From: Boswellia sacra
Lineage: Eukaryota; Streptophyta; Magnoliopsida; Sapindales; Burseraceae
NCBI GenBank assembly: GCA_013180625.2
Contig: SNVD02009519.1
Location: 3,252,501-3,316,500 of the forward strand
Direction of reading: 5' to 3'
Length of the DNA stretch: 64,000 bases
The notes below the pieces were generated by a model. The model did not search any database. It saw nothing but the letters and a program-made list of their open reading frames with translations, and had not been told where the DNA came from. Positions within the stretch are counted from its first letter, which is position 1, and each line of letters starts with the position of its first letter. Positions 59,557 through 64,000 of the stretch are shown here, in pieces. The translations under genes and the position numbers were made by a program.

Positions 59557-61858
59557 ATTATATCATTAAATCATTTACTTAGCAAAAATATATTAAATAG
59601 ACATCACTTAAGATATAAAATTTGGGATCCAAATTCATTAACTTGACAAACGTATATTAAATAAAGATCATTTGAGATATAAAATTTGGGATTTAAATTC
59701 ATTTACTTGACAAGCCTATATTAAAGGCATAATTTGATATATAAAATTTAGAATACAATTTAGAAAGTGTATTATTACTCTTTTATAGAAGTCCACTATT
59801 TTTTCTTTAATATGTGAATGGTAACAACTGTTTATTTTAATTTCTGCAAGTTAAGTAAATAATAATTAATTGATTCCAAAAATCATTTCCATCCTTAATG
59901 ATTATACAATTACAACCGAATTTGGAATTGATATTGGGAAGGGTATCGTGCTTGATAATATTTACCAACCAGTTACTTATCTACATTAATTAAAAATACA
60001 ACTCTAACCAAAGGCTGAGACAACTAAGGAAAACTGAAGTACCTATTTAATAGTAATAATCAAATTAAATATTTATTCCTTCAATTTTAAAATTATTCAA
60101 ACTTATAAACAGATTTTCGGAAAGTTTTAAAAGGTAACAAAAACCTTTTAGGTGATATTATTTATGAGATTTTAATAACAAAATGGGTGTTTAAAATACT
60201 TTTTTTTTTCTGGGTGACTTAATAGGCTACCCTTGATTTATCTTCTCAGGAATACTAGCCGTACAATCTCCATGTAACTCAAATTCTACAATTTAATATG
60301 ACAGTTTACATGACAAAATCTTATTAGAAATGTAACTTCTTTTATTATTTTTTTTTCTCCAAGTGAATTTTGTAATATAGACTGTCACATCATGTTACAG
60401 AATTTAAATTGCATGAATGTTGTAAGTTTAGCATTACTTTTATCTTCTTCATCTTATCTCTAAAATATGATGAGAAAAAAAAAATACAACTATTAAATTA
60501 ATAATAAAATTCATGTGTCAACCAATCCTCAGAAGCTATATCAAATAAAATTAAGTAGGGTAAAAGATCCTAGATCTTATAATTAGAATTAGACACCATA
60601 AGGCTATTTTTACTTTTGACACTCTAAACTCCTGCTACTCGAAAAAGCAAACAAACGTTTATAGATAAACCAATTTCTCAAGGAAACTTAACTTTGACCG
60701 CTGCCAAAATAATGATACTCCAACGAATAAAGATTGAGATTTTGGCCAAAAAAATCTCAATCTAGGACTAAAAACAAGATCTTTTTAGTAAATCTACGTA
60801 GTTCTTAAATGAAATCTCAAACCAAATACTATACAATTGTGTAACCCCTGCGTGTTTTAAAATGATAATTTTTTTGGGGTCTTCTTTGTTCTCAAGTTTT
60901 TGGTTGCAGAATTTGTGATGTGCTCTCGATTCTATTGTTCATTAGTTTTTTTTTTTTCTATTTATTTAAACACTTACGCGTTGTGGTAAAAGTCCACCAT
61001 ATTCCTGGCCATGGAGTGAGCTGCGTTCCAATATTATATTAATTAGCTCCACACGCAGTTATAATTTTATTATGTTGGTAAAAATCTAATTCGTTGGTAA
61101 GAAATATATAATTTCCATTTTTTATTTCAGGAAAAAATTGTACGAAATCTTCAAGAATTATTAAGTTACTTTGTTGATTTGATGAATCTATTTAATTAAA
61201 TGTTAACATATTATCATGAATGAATGGTTACTGAAATATTAGAACTCTAACCGGGAAAATAGGTTGAAAAAAATAACGAAGTAGAACTAAATATTATTGA
61301 AAACTAAAAGTCGAAATTACTAAAATTTTTAAATACTATTTTAACACATAAAAAGAGTTAAATGGTCAAACCCATTATAGTACTGCATGCAAAATAATGT
61401 TATATTTCAAGAAATAATTCTAGTTGTATAACCAACTAAAACAATCAAATCTTTACAATTTGATTTGACGTAAATTTATTATATATAGAGGTGTATCTTA
61501 TTTTATTTATTAAAAATTTATTATTTTTTTCAATTTTATCCAATCAACCAATGAATTTATGCTGTTTCAGATTATATTAAGTTGGTTATTTGAATGCCTA
61601 GACTAGACTGTTCTACCATAAGTAGACTTAAATATTTATAGATTTGAGAAAATCATCTGGCTAGATTTGTAGAAGATCGATCAATCCAATCAAATTCAAA
61701 GACAAGAAACACAATAAACATGCATCTTATTCAGTAACTAGACAAAACAAACACAATTATTAAAGACGACAATCGACAGACCACCTGCCTGCATCTTATT
61801 CTGTAAATACACAATACAAGCACCATTATTATATAGTAATTGCAGCATGACTAGCAAT
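59557..61858. other. AT-rich spacer before the polyketide synthase
   Basis: Very AT-rich, with T and A homopolymers. No ORF of note. Blocks like gatataaaatttgggatc recur near 59611, 59675 and 59738. The last about 200 bases would be 3' UTR of the polyketide synthase gene. Confidence 0.45.
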
Positions 61859-63352
61859 TCAAATTGACTTGTTGATGGGAAAACTACGTAGAAGTAGAGT
61901 CTCCACGGTGAGGCCTGGTCCGAACGCTAGTAAAACACCCAAATCCAATCCATCCCCTGTTGCTTTCTTTCCTTCCTTCACAGACATCTTCCTCATCTCA
62001 TCCAATTCAAACAGCACACAAGCACTGGCCATGTTTCCGTATTCTGCAAGTACATGCCTTGTCACGTTAAATTTCTCTTTTTCTAGACCAAGTTTCTCTT
62101 CTACTCCATCAAGAATTGCCCTTCCTCCAGCATGAACTACCCAGAACAATGAGTTCCAATCCTTGACACCAAATGGGCTCAAAATTTCACTTAAACATTT
62201 CTCAATGTTACTTGAGATCAAACGAGGTACATCTTCTGATAAATGAATAAACAATCCCATCTCACGTAACTGTCCTTCAATAGCATGCTCTGAGTGGGGG
62301 ATAGTTCGTTGCCTCGCACTGACTAGCTCAAAGAGAGGACTTTCCGTGGATAAATCTGGGTCTGCACCAATGATCACAGCCCCTGCACCATCACCAAAAA
62401 GTGCTTGTCCTACAAGGCAGCCTAATTGATTTTCATCTGGGCCATGAAAAGTGAAGGCAGTGATTTCAGAGCACACCGCAAGAATGCGTGCACCAGGATT
62501 GTTCTCCGCAAGGTCCTTGGCCACTCTTAAGACGGTTCCACCTCCATAACAACCCAATGTATATAACATGAGTCGATTAACAGATGGTGAGAGATCAAGG
62601 CGCTGCATTAGCTGATAATCTGCTCCGGGCATGTGCACGCCTGAAGTTGTACTGAATACAAGGTGCGTGATCTTTGATTTGGGTTGACCCCATTCTTTGA
62701 TGGCTCGTAATGCTGCCTCTTCACCAAGTCTAGGCACCTCTTCAAACACTATATCCTGACGTTCGTTAAGAGAAGAAGACATGTAGGTGCCTATCTTAGG
62801 GTTCTCTTTTATCATTTCTTCAGTCAAGTGCAAGTAACGTTTTCTAATCATTGTTTTTTCACCTACACAATTATGACATTGTGAAATTAGAATATATGCT
62901 CTTAACTGATACGACTTTCATGCATATGTATATCTTCAAATATATGGCTACACAATTAACGTAATGTGGTGCATGTTTATATTATATATAGTTGAAAATT
63001 TTGAAACCGCTTTTTGTTTTGAGCAAAATTTTCATATTTGAAGCGTTATTCAAAAAAAACATGAATGCTACTTCTGGTAAAAGTAATTTTATAAACTTCT
63101 GAAATTATTTGAAAACGATTTATCTCCAAAGTTAATGTATGGATCTAAATTAATATTGATTACATGCAAACATGCTAGCTTACATATGCGCTTGAACTTC
63201 TCCTTTAGCTCGGTCAAGTGTTCGCTCTTGGTGACTCTGAAGAAGAAATCAGGATATTCACTCTGGTACACAATGTTAGCAGGAGTCGCAGTGCCAATTG
63301 CTAACACGGTGGCTATACCACGAGCGCCTTGTGCTTTTCGAATCTCCTCCAT
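61859..63352 (-). CDS. Type III polyketide synthase, divergent chalcone-synthase-like
   Basis: Homodimeric enzyme condensing a CoA starter with malonyl-CoA. Exons 63352-63184 and 62862-61859 give 390 residues. The single intron splits a Cys codon (T/GT) in KFKRIC-EK, the conserved chalcone synthase (CHS) intron site. The catalytic triad is Cys161, His300, Asn333, each exactly three below alfalfa CHS 164/303/336. The pocket is altered: GCFAGG is GCYGGG, and (CHS numbering) Thr264 is Phe, Phe265 is Ile, Ser338 is Ala, and the GFGPG loop is AFGPG; Thr132, Ser133, Thr197, Phe215 and Gly256 are kept. It is therefore probably not a chalcone synthase. In Rutaceae, acridone and quinolone synthases are CHS-like enzymes with changed pockets, but the product here cannot be read from sequence. 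TATA box at 63431. Coding sequence intact. Confidence 0.93.
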
Positions 63353-63430
63353 CGGTTCTATATATCGTTGGCTCGTTCAAACTGCTGCTGAATTTTTTTT
63401 AGATGCACTAGCATTCCCTTAGAGTTGTAG

Positions 63431-63438
63431 TTTATATA
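63431..63438 (-). promoter_or_regulatory. TATA box of the polyketide synthase gene
   Basis: TATATAAA on the minus strand, about 80 bp upstream of the ATG at 63352. An ACGTGAC core (about 63523-63529, minus strand) lies a further 90 bp upstream and could be a bZIP/bHLH site. Confidence 0.55.
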
Positions 63439-63654
63439 CAAAAAATCGTAATGTTGACTTATAACTACTAGTCATATATATATAATAATAAAGAAGTTCG
63501 GTTATAAAAAGTCCCGTGCCTACAGAAGAGGTCACGTTTCCCAAAGCAGCATTGGTGTGGGTCAAGCTGGCTGGCAGCATTATGCTAAGAGTAACCATTC
63601 ATGTTCGCGAATGTGTTTATGTTGTATTGAGTTACGAAATGATAAAGGTTAATC

Positions 63655-63895
63655 CAACACGAATATAATTTATTTATTATTCGTGTTACTATAATATAAT
63701 ATAAATACGACATGATTATTAAATAGGTAACACGATACGACACGCTAACACGAATAATAAACAGGTCGTAATCATGTTAGACGTGAACACGATCCATCTT
63801 ATATAATTAAGACACATTTACATTATTGATACGACCCGTTTGACACGATTATAATCCGTTAACATGATTATGATACGTTAAAGAATTAGGTTTTA
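63655..63895. repeat. ACACGA/TACGAC motif-rich segment
   Basis: Short motifs such as ACACGA, TACGAC and CGTTAA recur in both orientations, including a palindromic block (63658-63687, AACACGAATA ... TATTCGTGTT). Subterminal repeats of this type occur in some plant DNA transposons. No ends are visible before the window stops, so assignment is open. Confidence 0.35.
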
Positions 63896-64000
63896 CAACT
63901 TTTGTTAAATGACAAAAATATTCTAAATTTTAAAATTTATTAGGTTTTTAAAATTCTATTTTTATTTTAAAATTTGGATACATATAGAGACTAAAATGTC

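Noticed and set aside
1..64000. tRNA, rRNA or CRISPR features
   Set aside because: No cloverleaf with matching stems, no rRNA segments and no regularly spaced repeats were seen; the only tRNA-like boxes belong to the SINE.

Overview
This is nuclear DNA of a flowering plant: intron-rich genes with GT-AG junctions, AT-rich spacers, an LTR retrotransposon, small inverted-repeat elements and a SINE. Every protein gene recognised is of land-plant type (CLE peptides, MBD protein, WAK relic, MSBP1, type III polyketide synthase). A dicot is clear. A Rutaceae/Citrus relative is my inference, from overall gene flavour and the divergent chalcone-synthase-like enzyme, and is not proven by the sequence.

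Layout. 1-4475 is the promoter-proximal end of a Ty3/gypsy element on the minus strand: one LTR, a primer-binding site and a frameshifted gag-protease fused to the last codons of pol, with an antisense, intron-containing ORF beyond. 5650-12545 (+) is MSH3 and 14493-21834 (-) is the Holliday-junction/flap nuclease GEN1; they converge around a MITE-like element. 23735-24704 (-) is membrane steroid-binding protein 1. 25991-27895 (-) is an F-box/LRR gene whose probable 5' UTR intron holds an armadillo-repeat pseudogene. 33669-36582 (+) carries two tandem CLE peptide genes. 38425-57423 is a compact block: MBD protein (+), CTF8 (+), ARFRP1 small GTPase (-), phosphatase inhibitor-2 (+) and an SIS-domain protein (+). 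From 57.6 kb on come a TIR element, a broken wall-associated-kinase fragment, a SINE with clear target-site duplications, a long AT-rich spacer and a divergent type III polyketide synthase (61859-63352, -).

How the genes relate. Three genes serve genome maintenance (MSH3 mismatch repair, GEN1 junction resolution, CTF8 of the alternative RFC clamp loader); MSH3 and CTF8 carry E2F-like sites just upstream, fitting S-phase expression. MSBP1-MBD13-CTF8-ARFRP1-I-2-SIS is, from memory, the same order as Arabidopsis At5g52240 down to At5g52190, with the F-box and CLE genes additional here. The polyketide synthase belongs to specialised metabolism and is not functionally tied to its neighbours.

Exon boundaries were worked out by hand from reading-frame phase and GT/AG signals. 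Coding totals close in frame for every multi-exon gene. Uncertain junctions are flagged in the entries.
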